Assembly (NCBI GenBank): GCA_027328265.1
Contig: DAHVVD010000060.1
Coordinates: 1-13,559, forward strand
Reading direction: 5' to 3'
DNA length: 13,559 nucleotides
Origin: Microcaldota archaeon
Lineage (GTDB): Archaea > Micrarchaeota > Micrarchaeia > Micrarchaeales > CABMGC01
The position numbers were made by a program, and so were the translations under genes. The notes beneath the pieces were generated by a model that saw only the letters and a list, made by a program, of their open reading frames with translations, had not been told where the DNA came from and did no database searches. Position 1 is the stretch's first letter. Each line of letters begins with the position of its first letter. Of the stretch, positions 7,833 to 13,559 are shown piece by piece.

Positions 7833-8794
7833 TGGCCAATATGGTTGGAGCGCTTAACAATGCCCTTGAGCTCATAATGAAGGAGAACGAGGACGTAGTT
7901 CTCCTTGGAGAGGACATTGGCAAGGACGGAGGCGTCTTCAGGGTCACAGAGGGCCTGATAGACAAGTTCGGCGAAGGAAGAGTCATAGACACACCGCTTG
8001 CTGAATCAGGGATAATAGGCACATCGATAGGCATGGCGCTTTCAGGCATGCATCCCATCGCAGAGATTCAGTTCGCTGGCTTCATGTATCTGGGGTTTGC
8101 GCAGCTCATCAACCATGCGTCTAGATATAGGTCTAGGACGAGATCCTCTTTCTCTGTGCCAATGATTGTAAGGACCCCTGTCAGCGGAGGGGTAAGAACA
8201 CTTGAGCACCACTCTGACAGCCCGGAGGCGTACTACTCACACATCGGTGGCCTGATTGTCCTAGAGCCGTCGACACCATACGACGCTAAAGGACTTTTGA
8301 TAAAAGCGGCGAGAATGAAAGACCCTGTCGTATTCTTAGAGCCGACAAAACTCTACAGGCTCTTCAAGCAGGAAGTGCCGGATGGCGCTTACGAGGTACC
8401 GATAGGAAAGGCGAATGTCATAAGCAAAGGCGAGGACCTTACAGTAATAACATATGGAACTATGGTAAACCTAGTGAGCGATGTGGTGAAGAAGAAAGGG
8501 CTTAGCGCTGACATCATAGATCTCAGGACAATAAATCCGTTTGACGAGGAGACGTTCATAGAGAGCGCAAAGAAGACTGGAAGGGTTGCGATAGTCCACG
8601 AGGCCTCTCTGAGCTTCGGCGTAGGCGCCGAGGTCGCGGCAAGAATAGCTGACAAGGCCATCTTCGAGCTGCAGGCGCCGATAGTCAGGGTCGCGTCGCC
8701 GAGCTTCCCCTATCCGTTCCCTGGTTACGAGAACTATTACATACCAAATGAGGTAAAGATATCGGAGGCACTTGACAGGCTCATGAGCGCGTGA
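7829..8794 (+). CDS. 2-oxoacid dehydrogenase E1 component, beta subunit
   Basis: This 321-residue protein forms the alpha2beta2 E1 tetramer with the preceding subunit. Family motifs run in order: VVLLGEDIGKDGGVFRVTEG near the N-terminus, DTPLAESGI, EIQFAGF, the HHSDSPE segment with His127-His128 of the active-site region, PSTPYDAKGLL, the ITYGTMV strand and the VHEASLSFGVGAEV region. RVASPSFPYPFPGYE follows in the C-terminal transketolase-like domain. Length is close to the usual 325 residues and no key segment is missing. The start overlaps the E1 alpha stop as ATGA, so the two subunits are translationally coupled, which fits their fixed 1:1 ratio. E2 follows after 4 nt. Specificity for pyruvate or branched-chain oxoacid is not decided by the motifs seen. 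Confidence 0.94.
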   Translation: MMANMVGALNNALELIMKENEDVVLLGEDIGKDGGVFRVTEGLIDKFGEGRVIDTPLAESGIIGTSIGMALSGMHPIAEIQFAGFMYLGFAQLINHASRYRSRTRSSFSVPMIVRTPVSGGVRTLEHHSDSPEAYYSHIGGLIVLEPSTPYDAKGLLIKAARMKDPVVFLEPTKLYRLFKQEVPDGAYEVPIGKANVISKGEDLTVITYGTMVNLVSDVVKKKGLSADIIDLRTINPFDEETFIESAKKTGRVAIVHEASLSFGVGAEVAARIADKAIFELQAPIVRVASPSFPYPFPGYENYYIPNEVKISEALDRLMSA

Positions 8795-8798
8795 ATTT

Positions 8799-10025
8799 AT
8801 GAAAGAGCTAAAGTTTGTTGATATTGGAGAGGGAATAACAGAAGGCCAGATAAGGCAGTGGTTGGTCAAAGACGGAGAGAGCGTCAAGGAGGACCAGCCG
8901 ATAGTCAAGGTCGAGACAGACAAAGCGATAGTTGACGTACCATCGCCGATAAGCGGGGTGGTGAAGATAAACACACAGGAAGGCAGTACAGTCAAGGTCG
9001 GAGATACGATTGCATTTATTGGGACTTCGGATGAGATCAAATCAGCAAATGCGCCAACTCCACAGAAGCCAGTAGCTCAGCTCACAGCAAAGCCAGCACA
9101 GACAGATAAACCTACAGAAGAAAAGGAGAAAGCAGAGGAGACACTTGCCACCCCTGCTGTGAGGAAACTTGCGCGTGACTTGAGTACCGACATAAAAAAT
9201 ATAGTAGGAACAGGGCCTAACGGGAGAATACTAGAGAATGATATCAGAATGGCGGCAAAACAGACCCAGCAGAAAGCAACTCCTGCACCTAAGTTCTCCG
9301 AAGTTCTGGAAGAGTCGCATGGTGAAGAGATAGAGAGAATGCCGATGTCACAGACAAGGAAGGCGATAGCAAGAAACATGGAACTCTCATGGACAATACC
9401 TAGAGCAGTAGATATGGAGATCATTGACGCCACAGAACTGTTCGGGATAGTCCAGAAAGAAAGAGAGAAGATGCAGAAGAAGGATGTCAAGCTCACTTTC
9501 CTGCCATTCATAATCAAGGCTGTTGTTGACGCACTGAAGGAGAACCCGAGATTCAATTCAAGCTACGACCACGAGAAGGGTGAGATCATACTTAAGAAAT
9601 ATTATAATATAGGGCTCGCGGCAGAAGGTCCCGACGGCTTGAAGGTCATAGTGATAAAAAGCGCGGACAAGAAGAGCATAGTCGAGATAGCAAAGGAGGT
9701 ACACGCGTTGAGCGAGAAGGTGAAGAACCAGAAGATCTCAATAGGGGAGATGCGAGACTCTACTTTCACAATCACAAACATAGGAAGCCTGGGTGGAGGA
9801 TACCTTTCTGTGCCTATGATAAATTATCCTGAGGTTGCGATCCTAGGAGTGCATCTGATAAAGGATACGCCTGCTGTTGAAGACGGGAAAATTGTAGTTA
9901 GAAAGGTGTTGCCGCTCTCACTCTCATTCGATCATAGGGTGGTGGATGGGGCTGACGCTGTCCACTTTATGAACTCGGTAAAGGAATATCTTGAGGATCC
10001 TGAATTCCTTGAGATGCTTGGATAA
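8799..10025 (+). CDS. Dihydrolipoamide acyltransferase (E2), single lipoyl domain
   Basis: This 408-residue E2 is the structural core of the complex and transfers the acyl group from lipoamide to CoA. The lipoyl domain spans residues 1-78, with the lipoyl-lysine Lys42 in VETDKAIVDV. A Pro/Ala/Lys/Glu-rich flexible linker covers about 80-115. The peripheral subunit-binding domain is at about 117-155 (TPAVRKLARD then GTGPNGRILENDI). A second linker leads to the catalytic domain (about 178-408), which ends with DHRVVDGADAVHF. His379 and Asp383 are the expected catalytic pair. One lipoyl domain is the usual number in branched-chain and many Gram-positive-type complexes. The gene begins 4 nt after E1 beta. 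Lys42 needs a lipoate ligase or lipoate synthesis; no such gene is in the window. Confidence 0.95.
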   Translation: MKELKFVDIGEGITEGQIRQWLVKDGESVKEDQPIVKVETDKAIVDVPSPISGVVKINTQEGSTVKVGDTIAFIGTSDEIKSANAPTPQKPVAQLTAKPAQTDKPTEEKEKAEETLATPAVRKLARDLSTDIKNIVGTGPNGRILENDIRMAAKQTQQKATPAPKFSEVLEESHGEEIERMPMSQTRKAIARNMELSWTIPRAVDMEIIDATELFGIVQKEREKMQKKDVKLTFLPFIIKAVVDALKENPRFNSSYDHEKGEIILKKYYNIGLAAEGPDGLKVIVIKSADKKSIVEIAKEVHALSEKVKNQKISIGEMRDSTFTITNIGSLGGGYLSVPMINYPEVAILGVHLIKDTPAVEDGKIVVRKVLPLSLSFDHRVVDGADAVHFMNSVKEYLEDPEFLEMLG

Positions 10026-10071
10026 CTTATGAATTAGGCAGTATATGTTTATCGTAGATGTTTAGTGTGGG

Positions 10072-10119
10072 TTTAAAAATTATTGAATGAATTACTTTAC
10101 TTATCCGATAGTTATTTAG
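10072..10119 (+). promoter_or_regulatory. Promoter-like boxes before E3
   Basis: The 122-nt gap after E2 is A/T-rich and holds two TATA-like boxes. TTTAAAAA is at 10072-10079. TTATTTAG is at 10112-10119, which would start transcription about 8 nt before the ATG at 10148. Either would give E3 and NAD kinase an independent transcript besides read-through from the E1/E2 genes. Confidence 0.4.
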
Positions 10120-10147
10120 GATTGAAGAAGGCAGTAGGATTGTTTCC

Positions 10148-11527
10148 ATGGTAATGGGTGCAATTCCTGAAGAAGTAGACCTCGCAGTAATCGGAGGCGG
10201 AGTCGGAGGGTACGTTGCTGCTATACGCGCCTCGCAGCTCGGCCTAAGCGCCGCGGTTGTAGAGAAAGAGAAGTTAGGAGGGCATTGCCTTAACTATGCC
10301 TGCATACCTTCCAAGACCCTCATACATATTGCAAATTTATTCTACAGTGCGCAGCATGCACAGCAGTTCGGAATAAATGCCACGGCAACACTGGACCAGA
10401 AGAAGATGCACGAATGGAGAATGCAGGTCTCGAAGAAGCTTGAGGAGGGGGTGGCGTTCCTATGCAAGTCAAACGGAGTAGAGGTCGTGAAGGGAGAGGC
10501 GACCTTCCTATCATCCAAGGAGCTCCAGATTACCGATGGTACGAACCTAGAATTCAAGAAGGTTATAATAGCGACAGGCTCGGAGCCCACGACTCTTGAA
10601 GGGTTTGAGTTTGGAGGAAACATCATAGATTACAAGGAGGCACTATCACTTGAAACTCTGCCCAGATCAATGGCGATAATAGGCGCTGGATATGTGGCTG
10701 CCGAGACTGCAACGTTGTACGCAAAGCTTGGAGTGAAAGTAGATGTTGTCGCAAGGTCAGACCTTCTCTCGCACTTCGATGCAGAAGCAACTTCCCTAGT
10801 GAAGAAGAGGATGGAGGAACTCGGAGTGAAGATTCATAAGGGCGCTCTGCCTACATCACATGTTGGAAGCTCCTTGACGCTTTCCAATGGAGAAAAGATA
10901 GATTCGGAGCTGATTGTAGTTGCTGTCGGTCTCGAACCTTATACAAAAGGTCTGGGGCTCGAGAACACAAAAGTAACGCTGGATGAAAAGGGCTTTGTAA
11001 AGGTCAATGGCTCTATGCGTACTACAGACGAGAACATATTCGCGATAGGAGATGTTGTGGGTGAGCCGATGCTTGCACACAAGGCGATAAGGCAGGGAGT
11101 CGTTGCCGCTGAGGTCGCCGCTGGAGAGAAATCAGGCTTTGACAACATTGTGATACCTTCGGTTATCTTCTCCGATCCAGAAATTGCGATTGCCGGTGTA
11201 TTGGAAGGTCAGGGCATCAAGATCACAAAGTTCCCGCTCTCAGCGCTGGGAAGGGCAATAGCACTTGATGCCACAATGGGCTTTGTCAAGATAGCATACG
11301 ATGAGGAAAATGTGGTGAAGGGAGTGGAGATAGTTTCTGAAGACGCGAACGCTATGATAGCAGAGGCTGTATTGGCGATTGAGATGGGTGCTTCACTTGA
11401 GGACATAGCAGACACCATTCATCCGCATCCCACTTACAGCGAGGCAGTGCAGGAGGCCGCAGAGGCGGCATTGGGAAGACCAATACATTTCTTCTACGGC
11501 AAAAATTTCGGAAAGGCGGAAAAATGA
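10148..11527 (+). CDS. lpdA: Dihydrolipoamide dehydrogenase (E3)
   Basis: This 459-residue FAD flavoprotein reoxidises the dihydrolipoyl group of E2 and reduces NAD+. The FAD-binding fingerprint is VIGGGVGGY (14-22). The redox-active disulfide is Cys47/Cys52 in GGHCLNYACIPSK; the usual Gly before the second Cys is Ala here. The NAD-binding fold starts at GAGYVAAE (179-186), and the second FAD contact is in FAIGDVVGEP. The catalytic HPHPTYSE (425-432) near the C-terminus supplies His427 and Glu432 from the partner subunit. Length is slightly below the usual 465-475 but all domains are complete. Two starts (ATG 10148 and ATG 10154) differ by two residues. It follows E2 and overlaps the NAD kinase start by 4 nt, so it probably serves this complex, although E3 can be shared with other lipoyl systems. 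Confidence 0.95.
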   Translation: MVMGAIPEEVDLAVIGGGVGGYVAAIRASQLGLSAAVVEKEKLGGHCLNYACIPSKTLIHIANLFYSAQHAQQFGINATATLDQKKMHEWRMQVSKKLEEGVAFLCKSNGVEVVKGEATFLSSKELQITDGTNLEFKKVIIATGSEPTTLEGFEFGGNIIDYKEALSLETLPRSMAIIGAGYVAAETATLYAKLGVKVDVVARSDLLSHFDAEATSLVKKRMEELGVKIHKGALPTSHVGSSLTLSNGEKIDSELIVVAVGLEPYTKGLGLENTKVTLDEKGFVKVNGSMRTTDENIFAIGDVVGEPMLAHKAIRQGVVAAEVAAGEKSGFDNIVIPSVIFSDPEIAIAGVLEGQGIKITKFPLSALGRAIALDATMGFVKIAYDEENVVKGVEIVSEDANAMIAEAVLAIEMGASLEDIADTIHPHPTYSEAVQEAAEAALGRPIHFFYGKNFGKAEK

Positions 11528-12291
11528 AGATAACGATAATAAAGAAAAGGGAATACCCAGAAGTGAGGAAGCTCTACAAGAAGTTCGATGTGGTCAAGAA
11601 AGGAGAGCTCTGCGTGGCGATAGGCGGAGACGGTACTTTCATAAGGGCTGCACGTAGCTTCGATGGCCCAATCCTTCCGGTGAGGAGAAACGACAACGGC
11701 AGCATAGGCTACTACGCTGACATAAGTGCAGACAATCTCGATTATGCTATCGATAAGCTTCTGAAAAGGGAGTACTTCGTCGAAAGGCTGGCCAACAAGA
11801 TAGAGGTAACATACAAGGGCAGGCACCACTACGCCGTGAATGAGGCAGTGATGAACAACCTCCTCGAGGAGGTGAGCTTTAGGATTTATGAGATAATCAA
11901 GGGTAAGAGGTACGAGATATATCCCTATGTGATGAGTGGTGATGGAGTTCTTATCACGAGCGTTGTGGGCTCTACAGCGTACAACAAATCAGCTGGAGGG
12001 CCGATAATCCTGAGCCCGGATGTCTTCTGCATCACCTTCATAAACGCCGACGGCCCTTACAGGAACCCGATAGTGGTTGACTCAGGCAGAGAGATAGAGA
12101 TAGTGATAGTGAAATACAACGGCGAGCTTAGATACGACGGAATGACTATAGGGAAGCTTAGGCCTGGAAGCAGTTTCCGTGTTAGATTATCGAACAGGCA
12201 GCTAAATGTCGTCAGGTTCAAGGACGCGAGGCTAAGGGAGAATTTCGGCGCAAAGCTCGAAAGGATAATAAGGAGCAGGATGAGGAAGTAG
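11524..12291 (+). CDS. NAD kinase
   Basis: This 255-residue cytosolic enzyme phosphorylates NAD(H) to NADP(H). The family motifs are GGDGTF (34-39), the NE pair in AVNEAV (Asn106, Glu107), GDG (139-141), and GSTAY followed by NKSAGGPI (149-160). The residues before GSTAY read SVV rather than the common TPT, and the segment before GGDG is about 20 residues shorter than in many archaeal homologues; both look like lineage variation. The ATG overlaps the E3 stop (ATGA), with GGCGGA a few nucleotides upstream, so translation is probably coupled to E3. The pairing suggests that NADP(H) supply is co-produced with the dehydrogenase complex. Phosphate donor (ATP or polyphosphate) cannot be told from sequence. 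Confidence 0.92.
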   Translation: MKITIIKKREYPEVRKLYKKFDVVKKGELCVAIGGDGTFIRAARSFDGPILPVRRNDNGSIGYYADISADNLDYAIDKLLKREYFVERLANKIEVTYKGRHHYAVNEAVMNNLLEEVSFRIYEIIKGKRYEIYPYVMSGDGVLITSVVGSTAYNKSAGGPIILSPDVFCITFINADGPYRNPIVVDSGREIEIVIVKYNGELRYDGMTIGKLRPGSSFRVRLSNRQLNVVRFKDARLRENFGAKLERIIRSRMRK

Positions 12292-12310
12292 AGCGCTCCG
12301 AAGAAAAGTC

Positions 12311-12342
12311 TTTTAAGCTTATCACTTTCTATGATTTCATAG
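12311..12342 (+). promoter_or_regulatory. TATA-like box plus 14-bp palindrome before a small gene
   Basis: TTTTAAGC (12311-12318) is followed by CTATGA-TT-TCATAG (12329-12342), a perfect inverted repeat centred about 21 nt downstream of the box. Transcription should start within or at the end of the palindrome, so a protein bound there could control the small gene at 12342. The same 8-mer TTTTAAGC recurs before the gene at 13021. Confidence 0.45.
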
Positions 12343-12590
12343 TGTGGGAAATGGGCGGCCAAGTAGCTGTTTCCTCTGGAGGAGTGAGCCAGAGGATTGC
12401 CGAGACGGCCAGATTAGCAGGATTACGAAGAAAGGATGTGATAATTACTGGAGCACTAGTCCTTTATGGGAGAGGGGAAAAGGAAGAAGCTAAGAGGTTA
12501 TTGAGAAGAAGCCATGTTACGAATGGAGACCTTGCTAGGTACGCTCCACGTTTCATGCATGGGGATACAATAATACTCAGAAGAGCATGA
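12342..12590 (+). CDS. Small basic protein, function not recognised
   Basis: I do not recognise this 82-residue protein (79 residues if it begins at ATG 12351). There is no signal peptide or membrane helix. A glycine/serine-containing start is followed by a helix-like segment (SQRIAETARLAGLRRK, 16-31), a short hydrophobic strand (DVIITGALVLYG, 32-43) and a strongly charged helix (EKEEAKRLLRR, 46-56). It ends in a beta-like GDTIILRR. It is rich in arginine, which allows nucleic-acid binding, but no known domain is evident. A TATA-like box lies about 30-40 nt upstream and a palindrome overlaps the GTG, favouring a real, separately regulated gene. GTG 12342 and ATG 12351 are both possible starts. 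A T-run follows the stop. Confidence 0.6.
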   Translation: MWEMGGQVAVSSGGVSQRIAETARLAGLRRKDVIITGALVLYGRGEKEEAKRLLRRSHVTNGDLARYAPRFMHGDTIILRRA

Positions 12591-12593
12591 TAA

Positions 12594-12610
12594 AATTTTT
12601 GTGTCTATTT
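12594..12610 (+). terminator. T-rich possible terminator
   Basis: A T5 run at 12596-12600 and a further TATTT follow directly after the stop of the small gene. Archaeal termination commonly uses such T-tracts without a stem. Support is limited to base composition. Confidence 0.35.
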
Positions 12611-12763
12611 AGCCTCTCTCTAAGACTTCCGTTACTCGATTCCTAACGAAAGAAATACACTTATTGCGGCAGAATACTGTCTTGGCGATTGGTTTGGCAG
12701 AGACTGCCGCTGTAAAGAAAAGTGTCTACGATAATCTTCTGAAAACGATAGAATCGATGAACA

Positions 12764-12785
12764 ACCCCATGGCAAGCCCTGGGGT
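12764..12785 (-). repeat. Hairpin resembling a subterminal palindrome of an IS200/IS605-type element
   Basis: ACCCCA and TGGGGT form a 6-bp stem enclosing GGC-TT-GCC, 22 nt in total. On the minus strand it lies about 22 nt after the stop of the possible TnpB tail. IS200/IS605-group elements with tnpB commonly end in such CCCCA-GGCT-type palindromes just after the gene, which is the basis of the call. A second hairpin, GATCCTT (12846-12852) with AAGGATC (12857-12863), lies within the tail and could be part of an omega-RNA-like scaffold. Confidence 0.45.
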
Positions 12786-12807
12786 ATCCGCTCTGCCTAG
12801 AAGTCAC

Positions 12808-12939
12808 TTATCTTGAATTGTTTGTAACCAGTCTTCTTGTCTTTGGATCCTTGTCTAAGGATCTTAACTTCGCCACATTTAATGTTGCAGTTTCGAAATT
12901 TGTAACCTCACCCAAAGGGGTCAGGAAATTCCTAAACCA
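12808..12939 (-). pseudogene. Possible C-terminal remnant of TnpB (IS200/IS605-type)
   Basis: A 43-residue open frame without a start codon (stop upstream at 12940-12942) ends at TAA 12808-12810. It reads FLTPLGE near the beginning and KLRSLDKDPKTRR near the end, a short basic and variable tail like those after the zinc-ribbon of TnpB. No zinc-ribbon cysteines or RuvC residues remain. The call rests mainly on the typical hairpin just downstream and the basic tail, so it is tentative; the frame could be fortuitous. Confidence 0.28.
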
Positions 12940-12984
12940 TTAAAATATAAGCGTTCTCTGGCGTTATCGGACTTATGGCACTCT

Positions 12985-12992
12985 TTTTAAGC
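12985..12992 (+). promoter_or_regulatory. TATA-like box of the two-helix membrane protein gene
   Basis: TTTTAAGC lies 36 nt before the ATG at 13021, predicting a leader of about 9 nt. CATATATAT at 13010-13018 is too close to the start to act as the box. Confidence 0.45.
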
Positions 12993-13020
12993 ATTTTCAT
13001 GCATATATATCAGTGGTTTA

Positions 13021-13299
13021 ATGCCTAAAAGCAACAAGACAGTAGTAACTGTTGACCCCGATCTCTACATGAAAAGGATGCTGGAGTACAAGGAGAGGCA
13101 CTCGGCATGGTTCATCTTCCGTGCAGTTTACTGGGCTATCTACGTCTTCGTGGTCGGCCTGCTCTTCATGATAGAGAGCGCGCAGTTTTATCCCCTGGGA
13201 TTCACCTTCGGCTCTTCGCTCGTGATCTTTGCCGTGATGCTCGTGATCTACGGCTTTGCCACAGCACTGCACAACAAGTTCATGAAGAAGTATGGCTGA
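13021..13299 (+). CDS. Small two-helix membrane protein
   Basis: This 92-residue protein has a polar, charged N-terminal segment (residues 1-28, KSNKTVVTVDPDLYMKRMLE) and two membrane helices at about 30-51 and 59-83, separated by a short loop (ESAQFYPLG). It ends in a positively charged tail (NKFMKKYG). The positive ends suggest that both termini face the cytoplasm. I recognise no catalytic motif; it resembles generic 2TM-type proteins. A SecF-like gene starts 30 nt downstream on the same strand, and they probably share a transcript, so a role at the Sec translocon or in membrane protein handling is possible but unproven. Its own TATA-like box and short leader support the ATG at 13021. Confidence 0.75.
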   Translation: MPKSNKTVVTVDPDLYMKRMLEYKERHSAWFIFRAVYWAIYVFVVGLLFMIESAQFYPLGFTFGSSLVIFAVMLVIYGFATALHNKFMKKYG

Positions 13300-13329
13300 T
13301 GCCTCTCCTTTCAAGTCAGGCTGGTAAGA

Positions 13330-13559
13330 ATGGTTAACATTCCAAATATATACACAAGCAAGAATGTGAAGTTTTTCATTGCTGTCCCGCTCATCCTGTT
13401 GGTAGTCGGGCTCTACTTCTCGACGAAGATAGTGCTAGATTCATCGCTTAGCGGAGGAGTTAGCGTCATAGTCCAGACAAACACCACGGTGCCGAGCCAG
13501 CAGATAGCAACGTACATAGCCTCAAGGCTCCACTCGCCTCAGCCAAACATAGAAAGGAG
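13330..13559 (+). CDS. secF: SecF-like protein translocase subunit, 3' end outside window
   Basis: The frame is open from ATG 13330 to the right edge (76 residues). A short polar N-terminus is followed by a membrane helix at about residues 15-34 (FFIAVPLILLVVGLYFSTK). Then comes a segment with SGGVSVIVQ, comparable to the GGT-containing start of the periplasmic-side domain of SecF, and a TVPSQQIATYIASRL helix. This fits archaeal SecF, which with SecD assists late steps of protein export. The conserved D-x-x-G-G-T is degenerate (DSSLSGGVS), and the later helices lie outside the window, so SecD or another RND-fold protein is not excluded. A SecD gene would be expected next. Confidence 0.6.
   Translation, partial: MVNIPNIYTSKNVKFFIAVPLILLVVGLYFSTKIVLDSSLSGGVSVIVQTNTTVPSQQIATYIASRLHSPQPNIER

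Larger units (their letters stand above)
12591..13020. other. 430-nt stretch without an intact gene; relic-like
   Basis: No complete coding region is convincing here. The plus strand has an open frame at 12613-12816 (67 codons, no ATG; TTG at 12682 is a possible start) whose helical-looking middle (ETAAVKKSVYDNLLK) runs into the hairpin at 12764. It could be a gene fragment cut by an insertion, or chance. A 7-bp inverted repeat, GCGGCAG (12666-12672) with CTGCCGC (12704-12710), lies inside it. The minus strand holds a possible TnpB tail and two hairpins, listed separately. The final part (about 12940-13020) is A/T-rich promoter sequence of the next gene. Confidence 0.5.

Noticed and set aside
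8471..9040. 189-codon minus-strand frame spanning the E1 beta/E2 junction
   Set aside because: It is antisense to two well-conserved genes, without a ribosome-binding site or recognisable domain.
12666..12740. tRNA-like segment (CTGTAAA resembling an anticodon loop)
   Set aside because: No matching 3' anticodon stem, T-arm (GTTCRANYC) or acceptor stem follows, even allowing for an intron.
12739..12760. C/D-box sRNA-like elements (CTGA, CGATGAA)
   Set aside because: The boxes are in the wrong order and spacing for a C-D'-C'-D RNA.
1..13559. CRISPR arrays, rRNA or tRNA genes, complete insertion sequences
   Set aside because: No regularly spaced repeats, conserved RNA stems or intact transposase genes were seen on either strand.

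Overview
The window looks like a chromosomal segment of an archaeon. The leucyl-tRNA synthetase is of the archaeal/eukaryotic type, arginine is mostly AGG/AGA and isoleucine often ATA, genes are preceded by TTTAWATA-like boxes with very short leaders, and the ribosome-binding sites are of the GGTGAT/GGAGGT kind. Compact spacing (ATGA overlaps), a sugar-rich-looking surface protein and a bacterial-type 2-oxoacid dehydrogenase complex would suit a Micrarchaeota/ARMAN-like or Thermoplasmatales-like acidophile. That placement is inference; no rRNA is present to confirm it.

Positions 1-3721 (minus strand) form one tight operon. It encodes a PadR-type winged-helix regulator, a DrrA-type ABC ATPase (overlapping by 14 nt), an ABC-2 permease and a secreted, Ig-like, heavily N-glycosylatable protein that runs off the left edge. 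A perfect 22-bp palindrome sits between the TATA box and the ribosome-binding site of the regulator, which is the expected place for an autoregulatory operator. Leucyl-tRNA synthetase (3868-6687) diverges from it.

Positions 6759-12291 (plus strand) encode a complete 2-oxoacid dehydrogenase complex: E1 alpha, E1 beta, E2 with one lipoyl domain and, after a 122-nt gap with its own promoter-like sequences, E3. An NAD kinase gene overlaps the end of E3 by 4 nt. The complex would decarboxylate a 2-oxoacid (pyruvate or a branched-chain oxoacid), form the acyl-CoA and reduce NAD+. The kinase would link the NAD and NADP pools.

Positions 12292-13559 hold a small unrecognised gene with a 14-bp palindrome at its promoter, a roughly 430-nt stretch without a convincing intact gene (probably containing the degraded right end of an IS200/IS605-type element), a small two-helix membrane protein, and the start of a SecF-like translocase gene cut by the right edge.

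No clearly new system is visible. The best leads are the regulator-operator-exporter-surface-protein operon, the NAD kinase joined to the dehydrogenase operon, and the palindrome-controlled small gene next to the mobile-element relic.
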